Positions 32,755-42,562 of a DNA stretch of 64,000 nucleotides are shown piece by piece. The stretch's first letter is position 1; every line of letters begins with the position of its first letter. Location: the IMG/VR virus record IMGVR_UViG_3300008121_000001, positions 29,015 through 93,014 of that record, one strand, 5' to 3'. Below the pieces are notes generated by a model. It did not search any database. It saw only the letters and a program-made list of their open reading frames with translations, and was not told the origin of the DNA. The translations under genes and the position numbers were made by a program. The DNA is from a virus.

Positions 32755-33234
32755 ATGACCGCACCACAAATTCTCGCTGTCTCTAACACCACTACCGAAC
32801 TTTCGCCTGAAGAGAATGAGTTGCTCCTTTCTGCAATCAACTTGAGCAGTCAAGAAAAGAGCGTCCAAGCCGAGTTGAAGGACGTAAAGGTAAAAGTAAC
32901 CCAACTGTTCACTAAACGCTTTGACACCGCAAAAACTGGCACAATCGCGAAGCTTGGCAAGAGCAGCATTCAGGTCAAGCGCAAAGCTAGCAAAGTCGTG
33001 TTGACCGATGAGCTAATTCAACTGAGAGAAACTATCGATGACGCAATCACAGACCACATTGCATCCAACGAAGGTGAAATTCTAAAGCTGAAAGAGCAAA
33101 TCGAAGCTTTGCAACAACAGATTCTAGCACTGCAAATCAGTGATGAAATCTTGATGATGGAGTTTGACTTCAAACAACGTGTTGCTGCATTGAAATCTCC
33201 TGAACCAGAATATGAAGTAGCAATTAAGGTGTGA
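32755..33234 (+). CDS. Hypothetical coiled-coil protein, 159 aa
   Basis: ATG 32755. Helical, with a clear coiled coil at about 100-145 (ILKLKEQIEALQQQILALQ) and a basic stretch at about 65-80. Resembles in shape phage DNA-end or nuclease-inhibitor proteins, but no motif proves it. Confidence 0.55.
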   Translation: MTAPQILAVSNTTTELSPEENELLLSAINLSSQEKSVQAELKDVKVKVTQLFTKRFDTAKTGTIAKLGKSSIQVKRKASKVVLTDELIQLRETIDDAITDHIASNEGEILKLKEQIEALQQQILALQISDEILMMEFDFKQRVAALKSPEPEYEVAIKV

Positions 33235-33235
33235 T

Positions 33236-33454
33236 ATGGCTGAATACACACAACAAATCTACTACACTGTAACAGGCAGAAGAAGGAAATCTACCCTAAA
33301 AGATTGGCTTCTGTGGTTATTATGGTTCCCTAAAGACGTGGTTGAAGAGAATGTGTTTACCGCGCAAGACATTGTATCAACTATCTTCAAGTTTCAATAT
33401 TCAGGATACGACCAAATCGAAATCATTCAAAAGCGCGGAGATAAAGAATACTAA
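33236..33454 (+). CDS. Hypothetical protein, 72 aa
   Basis: ATG one base after the previous stop. Basic, with a Trp/Leu-rich amphipathic stretch (DWLLWLLWFP, 23-32) that may insert peripherally into membranes. Overlaps the next ATG (TAATG). Confidence 0.5.
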   Translation: MAEYTQQIYYTVTGRRRKSTLKDWLLWLLWFPKDVVEENVFTAQDIVSTIFKFQYSGYDQIEIIQKRGDKEY

Positions 33455-33711
33455 TGAAACGTGACTCCCGCATCAAACATCGATTCGTCACAGTCTTCCC
33501 CGTTGACTTTTTTCGCGGTAAACATAAATGTCGTGATGGAGTTGAGCGTAGTGTTGTATGGCATAGACCTTGGAAGCTTGGAGGAGTGATTTTTATTCCT
33601 CTGTTTCAGTTTGAGATATGCCCTAGATTTGGTAATAGAGATAGCTACTGCTATTTTACCCTTAGATTTATCTGGTGGCAAATTAACGGGTATTTTTGGT
33701 ACAGCAAATGA
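33454..33711 (+). CDS. Hypothetical basic protein, 85 aa
   Basis: Arg/Phe/Trp-rich protein with a beta-like pattern. Overlaps by one base the gene before and by four the gene after. Function unknown. Confidence 0.5.
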   Translation: MKRDSRIKHRFVTVFPVDFFRGKHKCRDGVERSVVWHRPWKLGGVIFIPLFQFEICPRFGNRDSYCYFTLRFIWWQINGYFWYSK

Positions 33712-33851
33712 GTATTCTTCACCCCAAGAAATTAGATACGATTTTCAAACAAGAAATTGCAAAGTATAGATACAAACCCAACTGGGAATTTTTTGCTAAT
33801 CCTTATAATGAACTAATCATTCCACCAATAATGGATAATCATGGAACCTAA
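33708..33851 (+). CDS. Hypothetical small protein, 47 aa
   Basis: ATG 33708 (ATGA overlap) to TAA 33849-33851, overlapping the next gene by 11 bases. Helical start and a C-terminal Pro-containing NELIIPP segment. The double overlap supports its being translated. Confidence 0.45.
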   Translation: MSILHPKKLDTIFKQEIAKYRYKPNWEFFANPYNELIIPPIMDNHGT

Positions 33852-34122
33852 AAACAGAATCTACGTTGTGGCAGTCTACGCTGAAATTAGAAATAGCGAG
33901 GACACGTACAACAATATCTACACAGTTCTGCTCGATGAGCCAGATGAAACCGAGCAAGATGCAATCAACATGGGTAGAATACTTTTCGTCGCTGATGTAC
34001 TGAGAGACTCAAAACTTGATGTCATGGGTGAGACTGTGATAAGTAAAGACGACATTTGCATCTGCTACATCGGATGCAGAGAAATCACTGCTGAAGACCT
34101 TGACCCTGAGAGCTATGAGTAA
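33841..34122 (+). CDS. Hypothetical acidic protein, 93 aa
   Basis: Beta-rich start (IYVVAVYAEI) and a strongly acidic body. Lies directly before the nucleotidyltransferase gene. Unrecognised. Confidence 0.5.
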   Translation: MEPKNRIYVVAVYAEIRNSEDTYNNIYTVLLDEPDETEQDAINMGRILFVADVLRDSKLDVMGETVISKDDICICYIGCREITAEDLDPESYE

Positions 34123-34125
34123 ATT

Positions 34126-35226
34126 ATGAAAAGAATCCAAGCAGAACAAAATACAATTCTATTAAGCCTTACTGGGTCTAGATTGTACGGTATTGAGAAT
34201 GAGGATAGTGATTACGATTACAAAGGTATCTGTATTCCTTCCATAGACTATTTCATTGGCACTAAGACATTTGAGCAGCTAGATAGCTTTAATGAGCCAA
34301 CCTGCGTATTTCCTATACTGACAGGTACAGATAGTGTCATTTATAATCTGAAAAAATTTTGCCATCTGGCGACTTTGAACAACCCTAATATTCTAGAGGT
34401 TCTTTATGTTGACCCTAAAAATTATATTGTGTGTAGTGGGGCGGCAAAGCAACTGATTGCTATTCGAGATTCATTCTTGTCCCAGAAAGTTTATTACAGC
34501 TATTCAGGTTACGCTCACGCTCAAATTCGTAAGGTTGACACACATAGGAAATGGCTACTCAAGTACAAAAAAGACCCTAATTTCTTTTCTGTGCCTCCAA
34601 ACCCTAAAGACTTTGGACTTGACGAGAATCCTTTGAGAAAAGAGCAGTTACACGCTTTTCTTGAGTTCTTATACACTTTGATTAAAGATGCTGCTCAGTA
34701 CCATGAAACCACTGTAGAGCTACTAGAAAAAATTGAATTAAAAGGTTTACTAAAAGAGAGGAAGTTGCCAGAAGAAGTACTAGACTGTGTTCAGTACTAT
34801 ACAAGAGCAACCAATGATTTTATGACTCTTTTAAGAGGTACTCAAGCATATAGGACTGCTCTACAAGAGTATGAAGCTTATCAGTCTTGGAAAAACAACC
34901 GCAACTCCAAAAGAGCAGAGGTAGAAGCAAAATGTGGCTACGATGGAAAACATCTGGGTCACTGCTATCGATTGTTACAAACTGGTATTGAAATTTTATC
35001 TGGCGAAGGTATTCAGCCTGACAGAAGACTTGTAGGAGATGCAGAGTATATTAAGTCAATCCGAAATGGTAATGTAGATTATGATGATGTAAAACAAAAT
35101 GTGGATGCTCTTCTACTAAAACTCGAAGAAGCTAAGCAAAATACTCGTCTACCTAAGACTCCTAACACTAAAACTATTGAGCAAGTTCAGATTGATATTT
35201 TGAAGAGTAGTCTAGGAGTAAAGTGA
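34126..35226 (+). CDS. Nucleotidyltransferase (DNA polymerase beta-like, RlaP type), 366 aa
   Basis: Predicted to transfer nucleotides to RNA or another acceptor. The catalytic signature is GSRLYG (17-22) with DSDYD (27-31), the GS/DxD pattern of pol-beta nucleotidyltransferases. The long helical C-terminus resembles the phage and bacterial RlaP/YcgL group thought to act in RNA repair. Such enzymes occur in T4-like phages, where they may rescue tRNAs cut by host defences. Its 3' end overlaps the minus-strand fibre gene by 15 bases. Confidence 0.75.
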   Translation: MKRIQAEQNTILLSLTGSRLYGIENEDSDYDYKGICIPSIDYFIGTKTFEQLDSFNEPTCVFPILTGTDSVIYNLKKFCHLATLNNPNILEVLYVDPKNYIVCSGAAKQLIAIRDSFLSQKVYYSYSGYAHAQIRKVDTHRKWLLKYKKDPNFFSVPPNPKDFGLDENPLRKEQLHAFLEFLYTLIKDAAQYHETTVELLEKIELKGLLKERKLPEEVLDCVQYYTRATNDFMTLLRGTQAYRTALQEYEAYQSWKNNRNSKRAEVEAKCGYDGKHLGHCYRLLQTGIEILSGEGIQPDRRLVGDAEYIKSIRNGNVDYDDVKQNVDALLLKLEEAKQNTRLPKTPNTKTIEQVQIDILKSSLGVK

Positions 35227-38200
35227 CCTCTCCGCCAACCCAAGATATTCATGAATATTTGTCTCAATCCCCTGAATCTCAGCCGTAGTAAGCTGTCTGT
35301 TATACATCAAGCAGCCCAAGAAAAGTCCCTGAATATCTGTAGCGATGCTGTCAACCGTCAACGCGCTGCTTGAACTAAACACCAATACCTGAGCGTCTGT
35401 GTTATCTAAGTTTGTACTTAGAGTCACAGACGCTTTTTTTTGCCTCACATCTGTAATTATCTGAGGAATACTAGCTCCATCGCTACTATAAAACTCTAGT
35501 TGGTCTGTGTAGTTGCTTATCAGGACACTATCAGCCGTTAGAGCATTCGTATACCCATATAGTCCAGTACTAACGAAACTTTTCGGGGTAGTCCAGTTGT
35601 CAGAAAAAGAGTACAGAAAAGAAGTACTTTCATTTGGGCTACCCACCAGCAAGTCATAGGCAGAATTGAATGACAACGAGTATCCAAAATTAGTGGTCGC
35701 GCTTGTGATGGTTTTGATGACTGTCCAAGTACCAGTTTCGTATTTCCAAATTTTCACTTCGTTAGAGAAGTTGGCGGTCGCCAAGTAATCACCCTTCAGG
35801 GCGAAGTCCAAGTCTGCGCCTGTAATCGTTTGTGTGAGTGTATCTGAGTCAAAAACCCTCACATTTCCCGAATTGTCCATCGCCGCCCAACGTGACAAAG
35901 AAAAATTACCCAGAATTTTTTTCCCAAAAAAGTTGAAGACGTTACTAGGAGTTGTATTGTAGATACCAGCATTTTTTTGGAATTGGTAGATGCGATTACT
36001 ATCCTGAACTGATACTAATAATTTGGTATCGTAATCATTTACGGTAGCAGAAAGTCCAAAACCATCGATATAAGGTAGAGGACTGGTTTGACCTAAATTA
36101 AGGCTAGATGTCCAAGTAGCTACACCAGTCCGAGTGAAGTGAAGTACGCGACCTTCACCCAAGTTGCTATTCTTAACACCAATACAAATCAAATCTCCAG
36201 TGCTATTTATTTGAAGCGAGGCATTAGCTAGAGCAGCAGCGTCACCTGAAGTCAGTGGCAAAGTTACCGCAGAATCAAATCGCCACACACCAGAGATTCT
36301 TCGTACTACTTTGACTGTGTTTGCCAAGTCATCAATATAGACCAAATTACTTTCATCTTCCGAAATTGCCACTTTACTAAAGCGACCAGACTGCGTAGCT
36401 ACTTTTACAAAATCACCTTCATTAAATTGAAGTGCGCCGACCAACTGAGTGCCTGAGCCGCCATTAAAGGTATATCCAGAAGCTGAGCCAACATATTTAC
36501 GATACGATTTTGCTGCTAATTCCCGATAAACAAAAAATAAGGTGCGGACACCGACCACTGGAGATGATAAATTTATTTTCTGCCCTGAGCTTGCGATGTT
36601 GTATGTCTTGCCGTATAGAAGCGAAGTTTCCAATGTCGCGCTTGTTGTTGCATTGGCTGTTGCAGTGAGATTTGGTATTGTGCCGCTAGTTACACTTGAT
36701 TTTGCAAAGTATCCATCAAGATACCCAGAAATATTTGTGATACCAAAACTGCGGGATTCATTAAGGTCAACCAAGTAATCTTGATAATAAGTACCATTTG
36801 AAACTCTTATAGTGATTGGTTTTCTAGCTGGACGCACTGCAAAATTACTAAGAACTAGCTGGAAAGTTGTCGTCAATGAATTTGGAGCTACAGAAACATT
36901 ACTGACATTTAATCCAACATCACCCACTTGCCAATCAGAGTTGGATGGAATTAATAAATCTAAAAAATAAGTTGTGAAATTAGAGTATACCCCAGTCTGA
37001 GTAATTGTATAAGTTGTTGTTGAATTTGGGGCGACAGAAGTTGCACCAGAAATAGAAAAAATTCGCCTAGAAAAAATCCCCTGAAAAGTTGAAGACGTTT
37101 TGTTCCTGAACTTAATCGGGTAAAATTGCTCGACCTTAGCTTGGGGTAAAATTGGGTCAATTTGAGGAAAATATTGGTCGAGGTTAGTGACCCTTTCCCA
37201 GACAGAAAAAGAAATTAAACTGAAATTGCCTGTAGGCGCTTGATATTTACTTGAATTAAACCGAAACTTGTAGCTAGGTATTTTTATTTGTAACGTAGTA
37301 GTGAGCTTTAGTACCCCGTTTAGCCACACTTTTACCGTGTACTGGTTAAACTCTAGGCGAAGTACTTGAATAGGCTCTGAGGGGTCAAAAGTGCCAATAT
37401 CTTGCAAATTAATAGCACTTGAGTTTAGTCTGCCAAATTTAAGTAGATTGTCTAGTTTTCTCACAAAAAAACTAAGGTTAGGTGAGTCCCAATAGCTTAG
37501 TAGTTCTACATTTGCACCGATATTAGCTGATAAAAAACGTAGCTCGACTGTAAAACTTGATGTGAGGGGTCGAGCGCTTTGTATGACGAAAGAATTGGGT
37601 GTCACTAGCTTCGTCTGTGTTTTGTAATCATTTGTGGTCGTGTCAGTTGGTTTTGTAAAGTTACCAATCTCATCAGCATATTTTAGATAGCAGATTTGGT
37701 TGTCACTCGGCTTATAGTCAACCAAGGTGCTAGCAAAAACATCTGCATTTATTGATAAAAGCCAAGGCAATGCCACAGACTTGTATCCAATATTTTCGAC
37801 ATCTCCAGTAAAGTTGCCGACCTTGAAAGTGCCAGACTGAATCTTGTAGTTGAAAGTGAGAGTTGCCGCCGACTCGTTTACCTTGATACTCAGCACATTT
37901 CCTTTTCTGACAACGCGCAGCAGCGCCCATGTGAGCGTAGTAAAGGTTAGTCCAGTACTTATAGTTTCAAAGATGCCCGAAGCTATCTGACGCTTGATTA
38001 CTAGCACACCAGAGACGATTGCAAAGTCAAAAATATCCCCTACAGTGAATAAAGTCTGATTTATGACTCCAGAGGGATAAAATTGCCCAAAGAATGAGAA
38101 ATCGTATTTGTTTGTGACGGTTGAGTAATTTGTCGAGGATGCTGTATATGAAGTCGTGCTGCTATCGTATACGTCTAGAGTAGTAGGAAAATAATTCTGC

Positions 38201-38253
38201 TCTACTTCAGTTAGTTGGATAAGTTCAGGAGAATAGGTATGTCTGGGGAACAT
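35212..38253 (-). CDS. Large fibre-like virion protein with LamG-type and beta-propeller-like regions, 1013 aa
   Basis: The first 340 residues contain two LamG-like sandwich regions (YDFSFFGQFYPSG, FTVELRFLSANIG, VKVWLNGVLK). A middle beta region (about 380-520) is followed by a beta-propeller-like stretch (about 590-930) with repeats such as KVAISEDESNLVYIDD, ATVNDYDTKLLVSVQDSN and YSLSFNSAYDLLVGSPN, typical of FG-GAP/WD-like blades. Last gene of the minus-strand fibre operon. Probably part of the adhesion apparatus. Confidence 0.72.
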   Translation of the reverse strand: MFPRHTYSPELIQLTEVEQNYFPTTLDVYDSSTTSYTASSTNYSTVTNKYDFSFFGQFYPSGVINQTLFTVGDIFDFAIVSGVLVIKRQIASGIFETISTGLTFTTLTWALLRVVRKGNVLSIKVNESAATLTFNYKIQSGTFKVGNFTGDVENIGYKSVALPWLLSINADVFASTLVDYKPSDNQICYLKYADEIGNFTKPTDTTTNDYKTQTKLVTPNSFVIQSARPLTSSFTVELRFLSANIGANVELLSYWDSPNLSFFVRKLDNLLKFGRLNSSAINLQDIGTFDPSEPIQVLRLEFNQYTVKVWLNGVLKLTTTLQIKIPSYKFRFNSSKYQAPTGNFSLISFSVWERVTNLDQYFPQIDPILPQAKVEQFYPIKFRNKTSSTFQGIFSRRIFSISGATSVAPNSTTTYTITQTGVYSNFTTYFLDLLIPSNSDWQVGDVGLNVSNVSVAPNSLTTTFQLVLSNFAVRPARKPITIRVSNGTYYQDYLVDLNESRSFGITNISGYLDGYFAKSSVTSGTIPNLTATANATTSATLETSLLYGKTYNIASSGQKINLSSPVVGVRTLFFVYRELAAKSYRKYVGSASGYTFNGGSGTQLVGALQFNEGDFVKVATQSGRFSKVAISEDESNLVYIDDLANTVKVVRRISGVWRFDSAVTLPLTSGDAAALANASLQINSTGDLICIGVKNSNLGEGRVLHFTRTGVATWTSSLNLGQTSPLPYIDGFGLSATVNDYDTKLLVSVQDSNRIYQFQKNAGIYNTTPSNVFNFFGKKILGNFSLSRWAAMDNSGNVRVFDSDTLTQTITGADLDFALKGDYLATANFSNEVKIWKYETGTWTVIKTITSATTNFGYSLSFNSAYDLLVGSPNESTSFLYSFSDNWTTPKSFVSTGLYGYTNALTADSVLISNYTDQLEFYSSDGASIPQIITDVRQKKASVTLSTNLDNTDAQVLVFSSSSALTVDSIATDIQGLFLGCLMYNRQLTTAEIQGIETNIHEYLGLAERSLYS

Positions 38254-38603
38254 TAGATAGTTACAATCTCATTAACAAATCCATACGCAACAATAGCTCC
38301 AGTAGTTGCAGCCCAAGCTTTTATAACTACCGAGCCTGTATAGACTAAGCCATTTATCACAGGCACAAGTCCTCTGCCAGCAGGAATAGTAACAGGAATT
38401 AAATTAGTTGAACCAGTCCCGCCAATTGCAAGAGTTACAAGTACATCATTCGCACTATTATTGCAAAATGCGACCCAACATTCGTGCAAATTTGTCGGGT
38501 GAGCCGTGTGAATCGTGTTAGCTGAACCTGAAGTTGTGGCATTGATAGGAATACCAATTCCTGACGTAGACCCACTTAGTAACTGCTTTTGAAAAGTATC
38601 CAA
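38253..38603 (-). CDS. Small virion protein with TTG start, 116 aa
   Basis: The start codon is TTG, directly after the upstream stop (TAATTG); an AGAGGA ribosome site eight bases before decides it. Beta-rich, Gly/Thr/Asn-rich (IPAGRGLVPVINGLVYTGSVVIKAW region), like small tail or baseplate decoration proteins. No specific family named. Confidence 0.6.
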   Translation of the reverse strand: MDTFQKQLLSGSTSGIGIPINATTSGSANTIHTAHPTNLHECWVAFCNNSANDVLVTLAIGGTGSTNLIPVTIPAGRGLVPVINGLVYTGSVVIKAWAATTGAIVAYGFVNEIVTI

Positions 38604-41096
38604 TTATAAATCCTCTGAGTGTGGTACTAATAAACTAGCTTTTTTAACACCTTCATTAATAATAACTAAATCAGCTTCAATATCTGATAAATTTGTATTA
38701 ACTAATACGTCTGTTTTAGCTTTAATACTATCTAATTTAGTTTCGTTAGCATTAATCTCACTTATTATAGCTGTTTGAGCATTACTTACATTAGTTGGTG
38801 TAGCAAATCCTGTTGCAGTTACCCACTGACCTTGATTAGTTTGAAGTTCACTAGTATCTTCAAGTATAGAAACAATAGCAGAATTATTTGGAGCTACATA
38901 TCCAGATGAAGCTAATCTTGTAGAAGTTGCTACATCAATTCTAGCTAGTTCAGTAGCCAACTCTGACCTAACTGCTGATGCAATTACTCCAGATGTTATG
39001 TTTGTATTACCAATAGCTGCAACAATAGCTGCTATTACTTGTTGACTATCGCCTTCATTTATGATGGCTGCTTCTACGCCTGTTGCTATTGCTGTCACTT
39101 GGGCTGTGCTTATTGTCACATCAACATTTAAACTTCTAGTTACAGCAGTCCAAACAGCATTTGCAATTGTAGTGGCACTAATAGGAGCAGTATAACTGCT
39201 AGTGGCTAGTCTGCTAGATATTGCGGTATCTAAATTATCTAATCTGCTATCTGTAGTTAGTAACGGATTTGAAGGTATAGCAGTAATTTTAGTTAACTCA
39301 GTACCAAGTTCAGTTCTAACTTGTCCTGCAATCACTGAAGCTGTAGGAGGTGTAGTGTAGCTACCTGATGCTAACCTTGTGCTGATAGCTACATCTAGTT
39401 TTGTTGAATTGCTATCTATTTCTGAACGAATAGCAGAAACAGATGGGGGTATTGTATAAGAGGCACTAGCTAACCTGCTTGAAATAGTTGCATCTAAATT
39501 ATCAAGTCTACTGTCACTAGATAGTAAGGTCGTAGTGGGTATGGAGTTAACACTTGATTGGCTAGCCCTAGTTGAGGTCGCTACGTCAAGTCTTCCCAAC
39601 TCGGCAGTTAATTCAGTTCTGACTTGAGAAGCTACCGTAGCAGCAGAAGCAGGGGCAGTGTAGCTAGCAGTTGCGAGTCTAGTAGATATAGCAGCATCAA
39701 GATTATTTAGTCTAGCGTCTGAGGAAAGTAATGTTGTGGTTGGTATTGCACTTACACTTGCTTGTGAAGCTCTAGTCGCAATATCTGTACTAACAGACAC
39801 GCTAGGTGTTCCCAGTTTAGTATTTATAGCTGATATTGTCGCATTATCGGGGGCTGTATATCCTCCAGAAGCTAGACGAGTTGAAATTGCAGCATCTATT
39901 CTACCAAGTTCTGTTGATATTTCTGTTCTAACTTGAGAAGCTACTTGAGAGACTGTAGGAGGTATAGTGTAAGTTACTTCAGATAATCTTGTGCTAATTG
40001 CAACATCTAGCTTAGTAGAGTTAGTATCTAGTTCAGTCCTAATTTGCGTGACAGTAGGTGGAGTTACTGCGTTACGACTTGAAATAGTTGTGTCAATTCG
40101 AGATAATTCTGTACCTAATTCAGTTCGTACTTGAGTGGCTATAGTGGAAGCAGGTATTGGAGCAGAATAACTTGCAGTTGCTAGTCTACTACTTACCGTA
40201 GTATCGAGATTATCAAGTCTTAAATCTGTTGTAAGAAGTGTTGTTGTTGGAATTGCATTAACACTTGTTTGAGAAGCTCTGCTTGCAATGTCTGCACTAA
40301 CAGAAGTCGCAGGAGTCCCTAACTTAGTATTAATAGTCGAAATTGTTAAGTTATCTGGAGCTGTATAACCAGCACTTGCTAAACGACTAGAAACAGTTGT
40401 ATCAATTCTACCTAACTCTGTAGAAAGCTCGGTTCTAACCGCAGTGGCAATAGTTGCAGGAGAACTACCTCCACCTGCATCTGCCAAAGCTTTACCCGCA
40501 CTTCCACTGATTATATGACCAGATAATAACCTATCCCAAACGGCAGTGGCAATACTAGAAGCACTTGCCCCTCCTCCGCCTCCTCCCGTAGCACTGTTTA
40601 GAACTTCGCCCATTGTCCCTATTACATTGTTGAGCGAAGCTATAGCCCCCCAAACTTCTTGAGCAATATCATAGGCAGAAGGTTTAAATCCTATATTTAA
40701 AGTTGCACCTATAACTCCCCTTCCAAATAAAGTTAAGGTATTACAAGTTGCAACACCGTTAGCTGTCCCTGATTTCAAGCTTCCTGCAATTAAAAAACTT
40801 GAAGTTGTAATTAAACCAGTCAAATCTACTGAACCAGCAATAGACCCTACAGCTTGAATTGAACCTGTTGTCGTAGACGAACCAAATGTTCTAAAAGTAC
40901 TAGCTATTTGACCTATTGAAAATGGAAGTTTTAAAGCGCTTCCATAATACCCAACAGGATAAGAAGTAGTAGCGCCAAAGGCTATTCTATTAGCCATTGA
41001 CCGACCAACATCACCCCTAGAGTTTAGAGAAGAAGAAAATGAACCTCCTCCAACAAATCTTAATCCATTACTTGTAACTCCATTATTCCTCAGCAT
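38604..41096 (-). CDS. Long repetitive tail fibre, trimeric coiled-coil type, 830 aa
   Basis: After about 170 beta-rich residues, residues about 200-720 are built of near-repeats with the pattern IATxVRTELxxELxRID and LDxxISxRLAxxxY, separated by TIPTTTLLTSDxRLDNLD units. More than a dozen copies suggest a fibrous coiled shaft. The C-terminal 90 residues form another helical region. Nucleotide repetition makes the gene prone to length change. Confidence 0.72.
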   Translation of the reverse strand: MLRNNGVTSNGLRFVGGGSFSSSLNSRGDVGRSMANRIAFGATTSYPVGYYGSALKLPFSIGQIASTFRTFGSSTTTGSIQAVGSIAGSVDLTGLITTSSFLIAGSLKSGTANGVATCNTLTLFGRGVIGATLNIGFKPSAYDIAQEVWGAIASLNNVIGTMGEVLNSATGGGGGGASASSIATAVWDRLLSGHIISGSAGKALADAGGGSSPATIATAVRTELSTELGRIDTTVSSRLASAGYTAPDNLTISTINTKLGTPATSVSADIASRASQTSVNAIPTTTLLTTDLRLDNLDTTVSSRLATASYSAPIPASTIATQVRTELGTELSRIDTTISSRNAVTPPTVTQIRTELDTNSTKLDVAISTRLSEVTYTIPPTVSQVASQVRTEISTELGRIDAAISTRLASGGYTAPDNATISAINTKLGTPSVSVSTDIATRASQASVSAIPTTTLLSSDARLNNLDAAISTRLATASYTAPASAATVASQVRTELTAELGRLDVATSTRASQSSVNSIPTTTLLSSDSRLDNLDATISSRLASASYTIPPSVSAIRSEIDSNSTKLDVAISTRLASGSYTTPPTASVIAGQVRTELGTELTKITAIPSNPLLTTDSRLDNLDTAISSRLATSSYTAPISATTIANAVWTAVTRSLNVDVTISTAQVTAIATGVEAAIINEGDSQQVIAAIVAAIGNTNITSGVIASAVRSELATELARIDVATSTRLASSGYVAPNNSAIVSILEDTSELQTNQGQWVTATGFATPTNVSNAQTAIISEINANETKLDSIKAKTDVLVNTNLSDIEADLVIINEGVKKASLLVPHSEDL

Positions 41097-41262
41097 TTAT
41101 GCTCCAGTTATCTGCAATAATTTGTAGAGCAACTATTAAATCCAAAGCTTCTTTTTGACTATTGATTCTGATAAATCTACCATCAACAATTTCAAAACCT
41201 ACTACAGTACCTTCATTGTACGGAGGGGATGGGACAGGAATCTTCAAGCTAGTTCCAAGCAT
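41083..41262 (-). CDS. Hypothetical small virion-operon protein, 59 aa
   Basis: ATG 41262 is preferred over an in-frame TTG at 41277. It overlaps the previous and next genes by 14 bases each. Pro-rich start, then a beta segment and a helix (EALDLIVALQIIAD). Role unknown. Confidence 0.5.
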   Translation of the reverse strand: MLGTSLKIPVPSPPYNEGTVVGFEIVDGRFIRINSQKEALDLIVALQIIADNWSINAEE

Positions 41263-42151
41263 ATTGAATTTCTCCAAAAACTACGCTACCAGAAGTCAAT
41301 GCTCCGCCAACTTGAATAAACATACCTAAACAAGAATCATCAAAAATTCGTGGTAGTGAAGGGATTTGATTAAGGAAATCTCTTTCCCCTGCTACGTTAG
41401 CAGCAACTAAAGGAATGTATGCAATAGGTCTATGTAAAACTAAACATCCTACACCAGATGTTGCTCCTGTATTGATAACGTAAGATTGCACTGACTGAAC
41501 ACCTAAATCCCCAGCTTGTTTCGGATGGTAAAGACCACCAACTGTAACTGCTGCATTTGTTTGACCATAACAAGCTCCAACTGGAGTTGCTGTGGCAGGT
41601 GCAAAAAGAGAACCCGCAGGTGCTGTTGTAGTTCTCCCCGCCGTTCCTGCTTCGTTAGTATATGTCAAAGTAACTTGACCATTACCAGCAGTTGTTGCTG
41701 TAGTAACAATAAGAGAAGCCTCTACACCATTGGCATTAGTCATTCTAGTGCTACCCGTACCTGTCCAGACTGGATGGTTAGATAAAGTACTCGGAGCGCC
41801 AGTTAAAGCTAATGAAGGATAGATATGAATAATATCTGTTAGTAGTAAATAAGAGGGAACTGCTGTAGCTGAAGCTGTAACTGCTGTCATAGACAACAAA
41901 TGTCGGGTAAGGGCTGCTACGTCGGCATTAAGAGGCAAAGCTCCAACACTTGAACGATTTCGTACAATTCCAGTACCTGCTGTTCCAGTTAATACCATCT
42001 GACCGCCAGTACCACCTGCCGTAAGAAGTTCGTGCCATCTGCCAGCCGCAGAAGTTGCTCCTGTCTGAATTGTTTTATTAAAGCCTAATTTTTGAATACT
42101 ATTATTTACTGTAATAGCATTTACAAGTGCATCAATACTCGAAAAACCCAT
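41249..42151 (-). CDS. Virion structural protein, Thr/Ala/Gly-rich, 300 aa
   Basis: Helical start (FSSIDALVNAITVNNSIQK), then a beta-rich, Thr/Gly/Ala-rich body with many conserved-looking motifs such as GRWHELLTAGG and LSNHPVWTGTGS. It has the look of phage minor structural proteins. No exact family can be named. It sits mid-operon between two fibre-type genes. Confidence 0.6.
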   Translation of the reverse strand: MGFSSIDALVNAITVNNSIQKLGFNKTIQTGATSAAGRWHELLTAGGTGGQMVLTGTAGTGIVRNRSSVGALPLNADVAALTRHLLSMTAVTASATAVPSYLLLTDIIHIYPSLALTGAPSTLSNHPVWTGTGSTRMTNANGVEASLIVTTATTAGNGQVTLTYTNEAGTAGRTTTAPAGSLFAPATATPVGACYGQTNAAVTVGGLYHPKQAGDLGVQSVQSYVINTGATSGVGCLVLHRPIAYIPLVAANVAGERDFLNQIPSLPRIFDDSCLGMFIQVGGALTSGSVVFGEIQYAWN

Positions 42152-42154
42152 TTT

Positions 42155-42562
42155 TTAATCCTCTGAAATACTTAGAGCGCCAGCACCGATAATTGGCTGA
42201 ATATTTTCTGAAATAGATAAAGAAGAGTTTAACGCTCCTTTATAAAGTACTTTTCCAGTCCCACTAGAAGCTGTACCTATAGCCCAGTGAGTTGCTGTAG
42301 CAGTGCCTCCAGTACAATTACCAAAAGTAATTTGTGCAGCATTAACTGAATTATTATCTACTACAGTCCATCCAGTGTTGTCTCTGGGTACACTAACTCT
42401 TGCATATCCTGTATAAGAAATTTCAGAAGTAGTTTGAACCCCTGCTTCTCCGACATCTGCATTATGTAAAGAAACGAATAAGTTACCGCCAATACCACCA
42501 ATTGCAGTAGCATTGAAAGTGAATAACATTAAATCGTTTTCGTAAGTATTTGATTTACTCAT
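42155..42562 (-). CDS. Phage tail-fibre family protein, 135 aa
   Basis: LFVSLHNADVGEAGVQTTSE and SYTGYARVSVPR (about 26-57) match the common phage structural pattern of L-x-x-H-x-A-D-x-G-E-x-G and Y-T-G-Y-A-R-V. The C-terminal half is beta-rich. Length is typical for this family. Part of the minus-strand tail operon. Confidence 0.7.
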   Translation of the reverse strand: MSKSNTYENDLMLFTFNATAIGGIGGNLFVSLHNADVGEAGVQTTSEISYTGYARVSVPRDNTGWTVVDNNSVNAAQITFGNCTGGTATATHWAIGTASSGTGKVLYKGALNSSLSISENIQPIIGAGALSISED

